Source: Microbacterium ginsengiterrae (lineage in GTDB: Bacteria; Actinomycetota; Actinomycetes; Actinomycetales; Microbacteriaceae). From it: a stretch of 64,000 nucleotides of DNA. Below, one piece after another: positions 39,214 to 49,412 of this stretch. Within the stretch, counting starts at the first letter, position 1. Every line of letters starts with the position of its first letter. Position numbers and translations under genes: made by a program. Location: assembly GCF_014205075.1 (NCBI RefSeq), contig NZ_JACHMU010000001.1, positions 2,046,001-2,110,000 on the forward strand, given 5' to 3'. The notes below the pieces were generated by a model. The model was not told where the DNA came from, ran no database searches, and saw only the letters and a program-made list of their open reading frames with translations.

Positions 39214-39929
39214 GAGCCCAGGCTGCTTCCGATGCCGATGATCCTCGCCTGGTCGTCGAACTGGAACGTCGCGGAGCCCGAGGCGTCGGACACCGTCGCG
39301 CCGGTGAAGTCGGCGTCGGTCCATTCCATGTTCCAGCCGGCGAGGCGGGCGGCGTCCCACACGGCGGACCGTGCGTCACTGAGGTCGAGGCCCGACAGGA
39401 TGCGCGGGGCCTTGGTGACCGCCTCGGCGACGGTCGTCGGTGGAACAGGAGCATCGAGCAGGAAGACCGCGCGCGTGCCACCGCCGATCGGGGCGGAGTA
39501 GTACGGCGATCGTCCGGTGATCTCGACGGCGATGGCGCCGATCTGGTGCGCCGCGCCGGCGATCCAGGCGTCAAGGTCCGCTCCGGTGTCCTCGGGGAAG
39601 GGGACCTCGGACTGCGTCAGCTCCTCGAGACCGTACTGCGAGCCGTACTCGCGCAGCTGGGCCGCCACCCCCTGCGGGTCGCCCTGGGGGTGTGCCCACG
39701 CCCACAGCAGGGACCGAGGACCCGGGGCGATCGTGGCGATGAGATGCGGCCGGGTGACCATCGTGTCGGCCGGGTTCGCCGTCGAGCTGAACGTCAGCGT
39801 CCCTGCGGCCAGGTCGGCGTCCCACCGGTGCTCGCCCAGTCCGTCGACGGCGGCGGTGAGCGCGTCCTGGCGGAGGGCCGCGAAGAGAGCGGCGCGGTCG
39901 GCGAGGGGCTGAAGGGCTGCGAAGGTCAT
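39210..39929 (-). CDS. DUF6882-like protein
   Basis: 239 residues from the ATG at 39929. The sequence contains SLLWAWAHPQGD, GLEELTQSEVPFPED and YYSAPIGGGTRAVFLL, which resemble the DUF6882 family of unknown function. No signal peptide or membrane segment. CAGACT (39936-39941, minus strand) lies six bases before the ATG, so the mRNA is probably leaderless. It forms an operon with the following membrane protein. Confidence 0.72.
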   Translation of the reverse strand: MTFAALQPLADRAALFAALRQDALTAAVDGLGEHRWDADLAAGTLTFSSTANPADTMVTRPHLIATIAPGPRSLLWAWAHPQGDPQGVAAQLREYGSQYGLEELTQSEVPFPEDTGADLDAWIAGAAHQIGAIAVEITGRSPYYSAPIGGGTRAVFLLDAPVPPTTVAEAVTKAPRILSGLDLSDARSAVWDAARLAGWNMEWTDADFTGATVSDASGSATFQFDDQARIIGIGSSLGS

Positions 39930-39988
39930 GCGATCAGTCTGACCGCAGATCCTATGTTTCCGCCACCTGCGACACGGGGAAGACCTGC

Positions 39989-40025
39989 CCATCCGCCGCG
40001 CGCTCCGATGGCGCGCGGCGGATGG
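39989..40025 (-). terminator. Terminator of xylB
   Basis: Perfect 15-bp stem CCATCCGCCGCGCGC with its complement and a 7-base loop, directly after the xylB stop on the minus strand. No T-run. Confidence 0.85.
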
Positions 40026-40027
40026 CG

Positions 40028-41311
40028 TCAGTCCAGTCGGGAGGCCTGCCGGGCAGCCCCGAGCGCGACGTACTCCGCCGGTTCCGGAACCTCGACGGGA
40101 AGGCCGAGTACGAGCGGGGCGATACGTTGGACGGCTTCGGACTGCGCGCCGCCACCGATGAGCAGGGCCCGCTCGAGCGGCACATCCAGAGCCCGCAGGG
40201 CATCCATGCCGGCACCGAGCCCTCTGAGCATCCCCTCGACGGCGGCCCTGGCGAGGTTCGGGCGGGTCGTAGACGACAGCGTCATGCCGGTGAGCTCCGC
40301 CGTCGCATCCGGAAGGTTGGGGGTGCGCTCTCCCTCGAAGTAGGGGACGAGCGTGAGCCCGTCGGCCCCCGGATCCGCCTGCAGTGCGAGATCGCTCAGC
40401 TCATCGAGCGTCACGCCGAGCAGTGCGGCCGTCACGCCGAGGACGCGGGCGGCATTCAGCGTCGCGACGAGCGGGAGGAAGTTGCCCGCAGCGTCGGCGA
40501 AGCCCGCCACGGTGCCGGAGGGATCGATCACGGGCGTCGTGCTCACCGCGAACACCGTGCCCGACGTGCCGATCGAGACGATCGCGTCGCCGGGGCCGGC
40601 GTCGAGGCCGAGCGCGGCACCGGCGTTGTCGCCTGCCCCGGCGCCCACGCGACGACCGTCGGCATCCGCCACACTCTCGTGCGGGCCGAGCACGCGCGGA
40701 AGGATCGCATCGTGACCCAGTGCGGCCTCGAGGAGCTCGCGATCGTACTCGCCGTCGTTCGGATTCCAGTACCCGGTGCCGGAGGCGTCGGAGCGGTCCG
40801 TGACGAGCTCCTCGAGGACGGGGTTGTCCGGCCCGAACCCGCGCAGGCGCCACGTCAGCCAGTCGTGGGGGAGTGCGACCGCGGCGACGCGCGCGGCGTT
40901 GTCCGGCTCGGCATCCCGCAACCAGCGGAGCTTCGTGATCGTGAACGAGGCCACCGGAACGAGCCCGGTGCGCGCGGAGAGCTGCTCGGCGCCGAACTCG
41001 GCGATGAGCTCCGCCGCGGCACCCGCCGAGCGGGTGTCGTTCCACAGCAGGGCGTCGCGGATGACCCGGCCGTCGGCGTCCAGCGCGACCATGCCGTGCT
41101 GCTGTCCGCCGATGCTCCACGCGGCGATGTCGTCGAGGCCGCCCGCCTCGGCGATCGCCGCGCGGAGGGCATCCCACCACGCCTCGGGGTCGACGGACGT
41201 GCCGTCAGGGTGCGATGCGCGCCCTGTGCGCACGACGGCGCCCGTCGCGGTGTCCACCACGACGACCTTGCAGGACTGGGTCGAGCTGTCGACCCCGAGA
41301 ACGAGCGGCAT
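40028..41311 (-). CDS. xylB: Xylulokinase
   Basis: FGGY-family kinase phosphorylating D-xylulose. 427 residues, short but complete. It begins [18 protein letters not shown] and has [14 protein letters not shown] and [13 protein letters not shown] with the catalytic Asp, plus the C-terminal [15 protein letters not shown]. It starts 3 bases after the xylA stop, so the two are cotranscribed. Confidence 0.95.
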   Translation of the reverse strand: MPLVLGVDSSTQSCKVVVVDTATGAVVRTGRASHPDGTSVDPEAWWDALRAAIAEAGGLDDIAAWSIGGQQHGMVALDADGRVIRDALLWNDTRSAGAAAELIAEFGAEQLSARTGLVPVASFTITKLRWLRDAEPDNAARVAAVALPHDWLTWRLRGFGPDNPVLEELVTDRSDASGTGYWNPNDGEYDRELLEAALGHDAILPRVLGPHESVADADGRRVGAGAGDNAGAALGLDAGPGDAIVSIGTSGTVFAVSTTPVIDPSGTVAGFADAAGNFLPLVATLNAARVLGVTAALLGVTLDELSDLALQADPGADGLTLVPYFEGERTPNLPDATAELTGMTLSSTTRPNLARAAVEGMLRGLGAGMDALRALDVPLERALLIGGGAQSEAVQRIAPLVLGLPVEVPEPAEYVALGAARQASRLD

Positions 41312-41314
41312 CGA

Positions 41315-42502
41315 TCAGCGAGCGCCGAGCAGGTGCTCGGTGGCGAGCTGCTGCAGGCGGACGAACCCGAAGCCCTTGCCGCCCAGGTAGGCGTCGGCGT
41401 CGAAGTCCTCGAAGGCGCTGCGGTCGGCGAGGAAGTCGTCGTACGACTCGCCGGGGTTCAGCGTCGGGGTCGACAGCTCGTCGACCTTGGCTGCAGCCAG
41501 CGCTTCCTGGACCTCGGGGTCGGCGCGGAAGGCCGCGGCCCGCTCCTTGAGGAGCAGGTAGGTGCGCATGTTCGCCGCAGCGGACTCCCACACGCCCTTC
41601 TCGTCCTCGGTGCGGCTGGGCTTGTAGTCGAAGTGACGCGGGCCGTCGTAGGCGGGAACGCCACCGGGGCCGCCGTTCTCGAGCAGGTCGACGAGCGAGA
41701 AGGCGTTGTGCAGGTCGCCGTGCCCGAACACGAGGTCCTGGTCGTACTTGATGCCGCGCTGACCGTTGAGGTCGATGTGGAAGAGCTTGCCGTGGTACAG
41801 CGCCTGCGCGATGCCCGCCGTGAAGTTCAGCCCGGCCATCTGCTCGTGGCCGACCTCGGGGTTGACGCCGAAGAGCTCGGAGCGCTCGAGGGAGTCGATG
41901 AACGCGATCGCGTGACCGAGCGTCGGAAGGAGGATGTCGCCGCGCGGCTCGTTGGGCTTGGGCTCGATGGCGAAGCGGATGTCGTAACCCTTGTCGGTGA
42001 CGTAGTCCCCGAGGAGGTTGACGGCCTCGCGGTAGCGCTCCAGCGCCTGGCGCACGTCCTTGGCGGTGTCGTACTCCGCGCCCTCGCGGCCGCCCCACAT
42101 CACGAAGGTCTTCGCGCCGAGCTCGGCACCGAGGTCGAGCTGACGGAAGACCTTACGCAGCGCGTAGCGACGCACGTCGCGGTCGTTGGAGGTGAAGCCG
42201 CCGTCCTTGAAGACGGGGGCGCTGAACAGGTTCGTCGTGACCATCGGGATGACCAGACCGGTGTCGTCGAGCGCGCCCTTGAGGCGGTCGATCTGGGTCT
42301 GGCGTTCGGCGTCGGAGGAGCCGAACGCGAACAGGTCGTCGTCGTGGAACGTCAGGCCGTAGGCGCCGAGTTCCGCGAGCTTCTCCACGGCGTGCACGAC
42401 GTCGAGGGCGGGACGGGTCGGGCCGCCGAACGGGTCGGTGCCGTTGTACCCGACGGTCCAGAGGCCGAACGAGAACTTGTCTTCACGGGTGGGGGTGGGC
42501 AT
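41315..42502 (-). CDS. xylA: Xylose isomerase
   Basis: Converts D-xylose to D-xylulose. 395 residues, the actinobacterial class I size. It has TFHDDDL with the catalytic His, [25 protein letters not shown] with metal ligands and [15 protein letters not shown]. The ATG at 42502 has a GAGGAG site; in-frame sequence upstream reads through the promoter and operator and is excluded. The promoter region contains a 27-bp palindrome. Confidence 0.97.
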   Translation of the reverse strand: MPTPTREDKFSFGLWTVGYNGTDPFGGPTRPALDVVHAVEKLAELGAYGLTFHDDDLFAFGSSDAERQTQIDRLKGALDDTGLVIPMVTTNLFSAPVFKDGGFTSNDRDVRRYALRKVFRQLDLGAELGAKTFVMWGGREGAEYDTAKDVRQALERYREAVNLLGDYVTDKGYDIRFAIEPKPNEPRGDILLPTLGHAIAFIDSLERSELFGVNPEVGHEQMAGLNFTAGIAQALYHGKLFHIDLNGQRGIKYDQDLVFGHGDLHNAFSLVDLLENGGPGGVPAYDGPRHFDYKPSRTEDEKGVWESAAANMRTYLLLKERAAAFRADPEVQEALAAAKVDELSTPTLNPGESYDDFLADRSAFEDFDADAYLGGKGFGFVRLQQLATEHLLGAR

Positions 42503-42529
42503 GGCTGCTCCTCTGCAGGCGGTGACCGA

Positions 42530-42556
42530 ATATAAGTTGTGATGCACAACATATAT
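42530..42556. promoter_or_regulatory. 27-bp operator at the xylA promoter
   Basis: Core GTTGTGATGCACAAC (42536-42550) flanked by AT-rich arms, giving a 27-bp palindrome with one mismatched pair. It overlaps a TATATT -10 box on the minus strand (42529-42534). This is a strong candidate operator for xylose control. Its sequence is unlike the LacI-type site beside the LacI gene, so another regulator may bind it. Confidence 0.75.
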
Positions 42557-42586
42557 CACTCCTCGCCGGTCCGCAATCGCGGTCGA

Positions 42587-43585
42587 TCACCGGCGCGGCG
42601 GTGCGGTGGACTCGCGGACGATCAGCGTGGTCGGCATCCGCACGGGATCCGGGTCGTCGCCGTGCAGGATGTCCAGCAGCATCCGCACCGCCGCCGTGCC
42701 CATCTCCGGCAGCGGCTGACGCACGGTCGTCAGCTGGGGGGTGTGCGAGGCGGCATCCAGGATGTCGTCGAAGCCGACGACCGAGAGGTCGGCGGGCACG
42801 CGCAGACCCCGCTCCGTCGCCACGCGGATCATCTCGATGGCGGAGAGGTCGTTGGCGGCGAAGACGGCGGTCGGCGTGTCGTGAAGGTCGAGGATGGCGT
42901 GCGCTCCCTCGGTGGAATCGGCGGTGCGGTATCCGCCCTCGGCGACGAGTGACGGATCGAACGGGATGCCGGCGGCATCGAGCGCGTCGCGGTACCCCTG
43001 CTCGCGCTCGCGCGCCGATTCGAGGTCCGTGCGTCCGCGGAGGTGGGCCACGCGACGGTGCCCGAGTGACAACAGGTGGGCGGTGGCCGCCCTCGCCCCG
43101 TCGACGTTCGCGACACTCACGGTCGCGGCCTCATGGCCCCCCACATGCGGGTCGACGGCCACAGTCGGCACGGATGCGTGGGTCGCGGTCGAGGTGGGGG
43201 TGACGAGGATCGCGCCGTCGATGAGCGTGCCGCCGAGCTTCGACAACGAGCGCCGCTCCCACCCCGCGTGTTCCCCCGCCGAGACGCTTCCCGCGTAGGC
43301 GAGGACGTCGTAGTCCGTGTTGTCGAGGGCATCCGAGACGCCGCGGAGCAGCTGGAGCGCGAAGGGTTCGAACTCGGCGACGAGCACGCCGATCACGTGC
43401 GTGCTCCGCCGGCGCATGGACGTCGCGACCAGTGAGCTCTCGTACCCGAGTTCGGCGACGACACTCATGACGCGTGCGAGCGTCTCGGGGGAGACCCCGT
43501 AGCGCCCGTTGATCGCCTTCGACACCGTCGCCACCGACACTCCGGCGGCGAGAGCGACGTCATTGATCGTTGTCCGGCGATTCAT
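42587..43585 (-). CDS. LacI family transcriptional regulator
   Basis: 332 residues. The N-terminal helix-turn-helix [22 protein letters not shown] is followed by a periplasmic-binding-protein-like sugar sensor ending in VGFDDI and [20 protein letters not shown]. It probably senses xylose, xylobiose or a related sugar, given xylA on one side and the xylo-oligosaccharide importer on the other. TATCAT six bases before the ATG (43592-43597) implies a leaderless mRNA, with a LacI-type palindrome 10 bases further upstream for autoregulation. Confidence 0.94.
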   Translation of the reverse strand: MNRRTTINDVALAAGVSVATVSKAINGRYGVSPETLARVMSVVAELGYESSLVATSMRRRSTHVIGVLVAEFEPFALQLLRGVSDALDNTDYDVLAYAGSVSAGEHAGWERRSLSKLGGTLIDGAILVTPTSTATHASVPTVAVDPHVGGHEAATVSVANVDGARAATAHLLSLGHRRVAHLRGRTDLESAREREQGYRDALDAAGIPFDPSLVAEGGYRTADSTEGAHAILDLHDTPTAVFAANDLSAIEMIRVATERGLRVPADLSVVGFDDILDAASHTPQLTTVRQPLPEMGTAAVRMLLDILHGDDPDPVRMPTTLIVRESTAPPRR

Positions 43586-43606
43586 GGCCTCATGATAGCC
43601 GCGTTG

Positions 43607-43629
43607 TCGAAAACGTTATCGATATCGAT
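43607..43629. promoter_or_regulatory. LacI-type operator pair between the LacI gene and the importer operon
   Basis: TCGAAAACGTTATCGA (43607-43622) matches 14 of 16 bases of its own complement around a central CG. It overlaps ATCGATATCGAT (43618-43629), which abuts the -35 box of the importer promoter. The position between divergent promoters fits control of both. Confidence 0.7.
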
Positions 43630-43658
43630 TGACATATCCGCGGATCGGGTGTCAGAGT
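43629..43658 (+). promoter_or_regulatory. Promoter of the sugar importer operon
   Basis: A perfect TTGACA -35 (43629-43634) with a weak CAGAGT -10 (43653-43658) at 18-bp spacing. The leader of about 110 bases contains a GTGACC/GGTCAC hairpin (43695-43713) before the ribosome binding site. Confidence 0.55.
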
Positions 43659-43775
43659 GGGCTTCAGCCAGATTGCGGTTGCTGGCAACAAATTGTGACC
43701 GAGGCATGGTCACGGCAGAGATCCCATCGCCCTGAAGCGGTGATGCAGTCACTCGATGAAGAGGAGAACACGGCA

Positions 43776-45077
43776 ATGAAGACGCGCAATGCTCGAGCTG
43801 CTGCGGCGGCGGTCGCGGGCCTGATGGTCCTTGGTCTGGCCGCCTGTTCCGGCGGATCGAACGGGTCCAGCGGTGCCGACGAGAACGGTGAGACCACCCT
43901 CACCATGTGGCACAACTCGACCACCGGTCCCGGGAAGCAGTACTGGGAGGACGCCGCAGCGGCGTTCCACGAGGAGAACCCGGAAGTGACGATCAAGGTC
44001 ACCTCCATCCAGAACGAGGACATGGACGGCAAGCTCCAGACCGCCGTCAACTCCGGCGACATGCCGGACATCTTCATGGCTCGCGGTGGCGGCAAGCTCG
44101 CCGACATCGTCAGCGCCGGTGCGGTCAAGGACCTCACCGACCTCGTCGACGACGACGTGAAGGCCGCCTTCGGCGACGCCCCCTTCAGCGCGTTCAGCGT
44201 CGACGGCAAGATCTACGGCATGCCCAGCGCCGTCCTCCCCGGCGGCATCTTCTACAGCAAGGACCTCTTCGAAGAGGCCGGCATCAGCGGTGAGCCCACC
44301 ACGATCGCCGAGCTCGAGGATGCGGTCGACAAGCTGAAGGCCGCCGGCATCGAGCCGATCGCCCTCGGCGCCAAGGACGCGTGGCCCGCTGCGCACTGGT
44401 ACTACTTCTTCGCCGTCCGGGCGTGCGGTGAGGACCTCATCTCGAACCTCGCCACCAACCCCGACTTCAGCGACGAGTGCTGGCTGACCGCGGCGGAGAA
44501 CCTCTCCGACTTCGTGGCCATCGAGCCGTTCAACAGCGGCTTCCTCACGACCTCCGCACAGGAGGGCGCGAACTCGTCCGCCGGCCTCGTGGCCAACCAC
44601 AAGGCCGCGATGGAGCTCATGGGCGCCTGGGACGTGGGCGTGATCGCCGGTCTCACCCCCGACGAGCAGCCGCTGCCCGACCTCGGTTGGTTCCCGTTCC
44701 CCGAGGTCGAGGGCGGTGAAGGTGCCCCCGGCGCCATGATGGGCGGCGTCGACGGCTACTCGTGCTCTGCGAACTCGCCCGAGTCCTGCGAGCAGTTCCT
44801 GAACTTCATCTCCTCGAAGGAGTGGCAGGAGAACTACGCCGAGGCGTTCCAGACGGTCCCCGCATCGCAGGACGCTCTCGGCGCGGTCACCGACCCGTCG
44901 CTGATCCCGCTGATGGAGGCCTACAGCAACGCGCCGTACGTGGCGCTGTGGCTGGACACCGCCCTCGGCCAGAACGTCGGCAACGCGTTGAACACCGGTG
45001 TCGTCGAGATGCTCGCGGGTCAGGGTGACCCGGAGAAGCTCGTCGCGAACATCAGCAACGCCGCAGCGAGGGGCTGA
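43776..45077 (+). CDS. Sugar ABC transporter substrate-binding lipoprotein
   Basis: 433 residues from the ATG at 43776 with a GAGGAGA site. The signal peptide ends in the lipobox LAAC (Cys24). The mature protein is a family 1 extracellular solute-binding protein (TLTMWHNSTTGPGKQYWEDAAAAFHEENPEVTIKV). It captures oligosaccharides outside the cell for the two permeases that follow. Neighbouring xylosidases suggest xylobiose or other xylo-oligosaccharides. Confidence 0.94.
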   Translation: MKTRNARAAAAAVAGLMVLGLAACSGGSNGSSGADENGETTLTMWHNSTTGPGKQYWEDAAAAFHEENPEVTIKVTSIQNEDMDGKLQTAVNSGDMPDIFMARGGGKLADIVSAGAVKDLTDLVDDDVKAAFGDAPFSAFSVDGKIYGMPSAVLPGGIFYSKDLFEEAGISGEPTTIAELEDAVDKLKAAGIEPIALGAKDAWPAAHWYYFFAVRACGEDLISNLATNPDFSDECWLTAAENLSDFVAIEPFNSGFLTTSAQEGANSSAGLVANHKAAMELMGAWDVGVIAGLTPDEQPLPDLGWFPFPEVEGGEGAPGAMMGGVDGYSCSANSPESCEQFLNFISSKEWQENYAEAFQTVPASQDALGAVTDPSLIPLMEAYSNAPYVALWLDTALGQNVGNALNTGVVEMLAGQGDPEKLVANISNAAARG

Positions 45078-45085
45078 GCCGGACG

Positions 45086-46096
45086 ATGACCGACACCCAG
45101 GTGATGGCGGACGCCGTGCCTGAGAGCGACACACCCACCGGGGCCGGCGCCACGCCGGCCCCGGTGCGCCGCCGGCCCCGCGCCGACTGGCGCAAGCGCG
45201 GTGAGATCGCACTGCTCTCCGGCCCCGCACTGCTCATGTTCCTCGGATTCGTCATCTTCCCGGTGGCGATGGCGGGGTTCTACGGCTTCTTCAAATGGAA
45301 CGGCTTCGGCTGGCCCACCGAGTTCGTCGGTCTCGACAACTACGTGCTGCTGTGGGAGGACAACTCGTTCCGCGACGCGGTGCTGCACAACTTCATCATC
45401 GTGGTGCTGTCGCTCGTCATGCAGGGGCCGATCGCGATCCTGTTCGCCCTGCTGCTGAACCAGAAGATCCGCGGGCGCTCGCTGATCCGCGTGCTGATCT
45501 TCATGCCGTACGTGATCTCGGAGGTCATCGTCGGCATCGGCTGGAGCCTGATGATGCAGGATTCCGGCGCGGTGAACTCCCTGCTCGAGAAATGGGGCCT
45601 CGAAGCCCTGCAGCAGTCATGGCTGGCCAATCCTTCCCTCGCGATCTGGACCCTGATGGTCATCATCACGTGGAAGTACATCGGCTTCGCCGTCATCCTC
45701 ATGCTCGCCGGCATGCAGTCCATCCCGGAAGAGCTGTACGAGGCGGCCGCGATCGACGGCGCCGGCTTCTGGAAGATGCAGTGGAGCATCACGCTCCCGC
45801 TGCTGGGCCCGACCATCCGGATCTGGGCGTTCCTGTCGATCATCGGATCTCTCCAACTGTTCGACCTCGTCAACATCATCTGGGGCCAGTACATCGCCTC
45901 GACGGCCGGCACCTCGACGATGGCGACCTACATGTACCAGAACGGCCACCTCGCCGGCAGCTACGGCTTCGGCAACGCCGTCGCCGTCATGCTCTTCCTC
46001 ATCTCGCTCGTCATCGCGCTCACGTATCAGCGCTTCGTCCTGCGACGCGACACCGAGGGTGCGGTCACGGGTGCAAGCGGAAGGAAGCGGAAGTGA
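45086..46096 (+). CDS. Sugar ABC transporter permease, MalF/UgpA type
   Basis: 336 residues with six membrane helices after a cytoplasmic Pro/Arg-rich start. The ATPase-docking EAA loop is EELYEAAAIDGAGFWKMQWSITLPLLGP. It pairs with the next permease, which overlaps by 4 bases. Confidence 0.94.
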   Translation: MTDTQVMADAVPESDTPTGAGATPAPVRRRPRADWRKRGEIALLSGPALLMFLGFVIFPVAMAGFYGFFKWNGFGWPTEFVGLDNYVLLWEDNSFRDAVLHNFIIVVLSLVMQGPIAILFALLLNQKIRGRSLIRVLIFMPYVISEVIVGIGWSLMMQDSGAVNSLLEKWGLEALQQSWLANPSLAIWTLMVIITWKYIGFAVILMLAGMQSIPEELYEAAAIDGAGFWKMQWSITLPLLGPTIRIWAFLSIIGSLQLFDLVNIIWGQYIASTAGTSTMATYMYQNGHLAGSYGFGNAVAVMLFLISLVIALTYQRFVLRRDTEGAVTGASGRKRK

Positions 46097-46983
46097 CCAC
46101 CGACAATCTGAAGACGTCGCTGTTGGTCCAGCCCAAGCGACCCAGCGGCATGCGCCGCGCGCCGAAGGTGCGCTGGGGAAGCCCCGGCGTGTACCTCATC
46201 GCGATCGTGCTGATCACGATCTGCATCACCCCCGTGCTGTACATCGTGATCGGTGGCTTCCGCACCAACGCCCAGATCACGCTCGACCCGTCCGGGTTCC
46301 CCTCCCCGTGGGAGCTGGGCAACTACGGCGATGTGCTCGCGAGCTCGGAGTTCTGGACGGCGATGGTGAACTCCACCATCACCGCGGTCGGCACGACCGT
46401 CGGAGCCGTCCTGCTCGGGCTCATGGCCAGCTACGTGATCGCCCGGTACAACTTCGGCGGGCGCGGAGTCATGTACGCGGTGTTCGCCGCCGGTCTGATG
46501 TTCCCCATCACCGTCGCGATCACGCCGCTGTACCTGCTGATCCGCAACCTCGGTCTCGTCAACAGCCTGGCCGGCATCATCCTGCCTCAGATCGCGTTCG
46601 CCCTGCCGGTGACCATCATCATCCTCGTCCCGTTCCTGCGGGCGATTCCGAATGAGCTCGAGGAGGCCGCCGCCATCGACGGCGCCTCGCGGCTGGGCTT
46701 CTTCTGGCGCATGGTGATCCCGCTGAGCCTTCCCGGCGTCATCACCGTCGGCATCCTCGCGTTCGTCGGCTCGTGGAACGGATACATGCTGCCGCTGTTC
46801 ATCCTCAGCGACCAGAGTCTGTTCACCCTCCCGCTGGGTGTGCAGAACTTCGCATCGCAGTACTCGGTGAACACGGCACGCGTCCTCGCGTACACCTCGC
46901 TGTCGATGCTGCCGGCGCTGATCTTCTTCAGCCTGTTCGAGCGTCGTATCGTCGGCGGACTCACCGGCGCAGTGAAAGGCTGA
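46093..46983 (+). CDS. Sugar ABC transporter permease, MalG/UgpE type
   Basis: 296 residues from the GTG at 46093, overlapping the previous stop (GTGA). Six membrane helices; the EAA loop is NELEEAAAIDGASRLGFFWRMVIPLSLPG. No ATPase gene follows; a shared MsiK-type ATPase encoded elsewhere is the usual solution in actinobacteria. Confidence 0.94.
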   Translation: MTTDNLKTSLLVQPKRPSGMRRAPKVRWGSPGVYLIAIVLITICITPVLYIVIGGFRTNAQITLDPSGFPSPWELGNYGDVLASSEFWTAMVNSTITAVGTTVGAVLLGLMASYVIARYNFGGRGVMYAVFAAGLMFPITVAITPLYLLIRNLGLVNSLAGIILPQIAFALPVTIIILVPFLRAIPNELEEAAAIDGASRLGFFWRMVIPLSLPGVITVGILAFVGSWNGYMLPLFILSDQSLFTLPLGVQNFASQYSVNTARVLAYTSLSMLPALIFFSLFERRIVGGLTGAVKG

Positions 46984-46985
46984 GC

Positions 46986-49412
46986 ATGACCAACGACACC
47001 TCGCTGCAGAGATCGGCCGCGCCCGCGGACATCCCGGCATTCCCCATCGGATCCGAACGGGTCGCCGCGCTGCTGGAGCAGATGACCCTCGAGGAGAAGG
47101 CTGCGCAGCTCGTCGGCTACTGGCTGGACCAGGGCGGCGACGTGGTCGCGCCGATGCAGAACGAGATGGGCGGCGCGGAGCGCTCGGGTGCCCTCGCTGA
47201 GATCACCCGCCACGGCATCGGTCACTACACGCGCGTGTACGGCACGCGCCCGGTCGATCCGACCGAGCGCGCCGCCTGGCTGTGGGAGGAGCAGCGGCGG
47301 CTGAAGACCGAGACGCGGCTGGGGATTCCCGCGCTCGTGCACGAGGAGTGTCTGACGGGACTCGCCGCGTGGAAGGCGGCGACGTTCCCCACCCCGTTGG
47401 CGTGGGGGGCCACCTTCGACCCGGAGCTCGTCGCCGAGATGGGGGCGCTGATCGGGGAGTCGATGCGAGAGATCGGCATCCACCAGGGGCTCGCCCCTGT
47501 TCTCGATGTCGTGCGTGATCCGCGCTGGGGGCGTGTCGACGAGTGCATCGGCGAGGATCCGTACCTCGTCGGCACCGTCGGTACGGCGTACGTGCAGGGG
47601 CTGCAGTCCGAGGGCGTCCACGCCACTCTCAAGCACTTCCTCGGCTATTCGGCCTCGCGGGCGGGGCGCAACCACGCCCCGGTCTCGGCCGGCACCCGTG
47701 AGGTCGCCGATGTGTTCCTGCCGCCGTTCGAGATGGCGATCCGCGACGGCGGCGTGCGCAGCGTGATGAACAGCTACACCGAGATCGACGGCGTCCCCGT
47801 GGCGTCGGATCCCGAGCTGCTCACCGGTCTGCTGCGCGACCGGCTGGGGTTCGACGGGGTCGTGGTCGCCGACTACTTCGCCGTCGCGTTCCTCGAGGTG
47901 ATGCACGCCGTCGCCGCCGACCGCGGTGAGGCAGCGGGTCTCGCGCTGACGGCGGGGATCGACGTCGAGCTGCCCTCCGGTGATGCCTACCTCGAGCCGC
48001 TGGTGGAGCGCGTGCGTTCCGGTGCACTCGACGAGGCGTACCTCGACCGGGCCGTGATCCGCGTGCTCACCCAGAAGGAGCAGCTCGGTCTGCTGGAGCC
48101 GGACGTGTTCGAGGACGATGCGCCGACGGACGTGGACCTGGACACCCCGCGGCATCGCGACGCGGCACGCCGCCTCGCCACCGAATCCCTCGTGCTCCTC
48201 TCCAACGACGGGGTCCTTCCACTCGCAGCAGACGCCAGGCGCATCGCCCTGATCGGGCCGAACGCCGACCGGGCGGAGGCGCTGCAGGGCTGCTACTCCT
48301 TCGCGAACCATGTGCTCGCCCATCACCCCGACCACGAGATCGGCTTCGAGATCCCGACGGTGCGCGAGGCCCTGGTCAGAGCGCTCCCGGATGCCGAGAT
48401 CGTGCACGTCCGCGGCTCGGAGGTCGAAGGCGTCGACCGCTCCGGCTTCGCCGAGGCGGCGCAGGCGGCGTCGGATGCCGATGTCGCGATCGTCGTGGTC
48501 GGCGATCAGGCCGGACTCTTCGGCCGGGGCACGGTCGGAGAGGGCAACGACGTGGAGTCCCTCGATCTCCCCGGCGTGCAGCGCGAGCTCGTCGAGGGCA
48601 TCGTCGCCACCGGAACCCCGGTGATCATGGTGCTCCTCACGGGCCGCCCATACGCGATCGGCTGGGCTCTGGACGAGGGGGGCGAACGACCCGCCGCCGT
48701 CGTGCAGTCGTTCTTCCCCGGCGAGGAAGGGGGCACGGCGATCGTCGACGTCCTCACCGGTGTCTCTGCGCCGTCCGGGCGTCTTCCCGTCACCCTGCCG
48801 CGATCGGCGGGTGCACAGCCCTACAGCTATCTGCACCCCATCCTCGGCGGTCCGTCGGATGTGACCTCGACGGACCCGTCACCGGTCCGTCCGTTCGGGT
48901 TCGGCCTGACCTATACCTCCTTCGTGTACGACGACCTCGCCGTGGACGCGGAGGCCGCCACCCACGGCCGGTTCACCGCCTCGGTGACCGTGACGAACAC
49001 CGGCGACAGGGACGGCACCGATGTCGTGCAGCTGTACGCGCGGGACGTCGTCGCCTCCGTGACCCGCCCTGTGGCGCAGCTGCTCGGGTACGCGCGTGTC
49101 GACCTCGCTGCCGGTGAGTCGCGTCGCGTGAGCCTGGACGTGCCCGCCGCACGGCTCGCCTTCACGGATCGCCGTGGGACGAGGATCGTCGAACCCGGCG
49201 ACGTCGAGGTCTGGTTCGGGTCGCACGCCGAGGCGATGCCGGCCCAGGCTGACCCCGAGGGGGCGACGGGGGGAGCGATCTCCAACGCGCGCGACCGCGG
49301 TCGCCGGGAGATCCCCGGTGCGTCGACGGAGCGAGCGCGCATCGTCCTCACCGGCGACGTGCATCCCGTCTCCGGCGCGGACGCGCGGCTGGTCGACGTC
49401 TCGATCGGATGA
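46986..49412 (+). CDS. GH3 beta-glycosidase (probable beta-xylosidase or glucosidase)
   Basis: 808 residues, no signal peptide, so it acts on imported oligosaccharides. GH3 N-domain with PVLDVVRDPRWGR and KHFLGY; the nucleophile is D296 in DGVVVADYFAV, where the more common residues after it are Trp-Gly. A C-terminal GH3 sandwich (about 400-620) and a fibronectin III-like end (VTVTNTGDRDGTDVVQLY) follow. It starts 2 bases after the permease stop and overlaps GH43 by 4 bases. Substrate inferred from the xylose context. Confidence 0.92.
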   Translation: MTNDTSLQRSAAPADIPAFPIGSERVAALLEQMTLEEKAAQLVGYWLDQGGDVVAPMQNEMGGAERSGALAEITRHGIGHYTRVYGTRPVDPTERAAWLWEEQRRLKTETRLGIPALVHEECLTGLAAWKAATFPTPLAWGATFDPELVAEMGALIGESMREIGIHQGLAPVLDVVRDPRWGRVDECIGEDPYLVGTVGTAYVQGLQSEGVHATLKHFLGYSASRAGRNHAPVSAGTREVADVFLPPFEMAIRDGGVRSVMNSYTEIDGVPVASDPELLTGLLRDRLGFDGVVVADYFAVAFLEVMHAVAADRGEAAGLALTAGIDVELPSGDAYLEPLVERVRSGALDEAYLDRAVIRVLTQKEQLGLLEPDVFEDDAPTDVDLDTPRHRDAARRLATESLVLLSNDGVLPLAADARRIALIGPNADRAEALQGCYSFANHVLAHHPDHEIGFEIPTVREALVRALPDAEIVHVRGSEVEGVDRSGFAEAAQAASDADVAIVVVGDQAGLFGRGTVGEGNDVESLDLPGVQRELVEGIVATGTPVIMVLLTGRPYAIGWALDEGGERPAAVVQSFFPGEEGGTAIVDVLTGVSAPSGRLPVTLPRSAGAQPYSYLHPILGGPSDVTSTDPSPVRPFGFGLTYTSFVYDDLAVDAEAATHGRFTASVTVTNTGDRDGTDVVQLYARDVVASVTRPVAQLLGYARVDLAAGESRRVSLDVPAARLAFTDRRGTRIVEPGDVEVWFGSHAEAMPAQADPEGATGGAISNARDRGRREIPGASTERARIVLTGDVHPVSGADARLVDVSIG

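Noticed and set aside
43695..43713. GTGACC/GGTCAC element as an operator
   Set aside because: It lies downstream of the predicted promoter and is more easily read as a leader hairpin; it does not resemble the two better palindromes of the locus.
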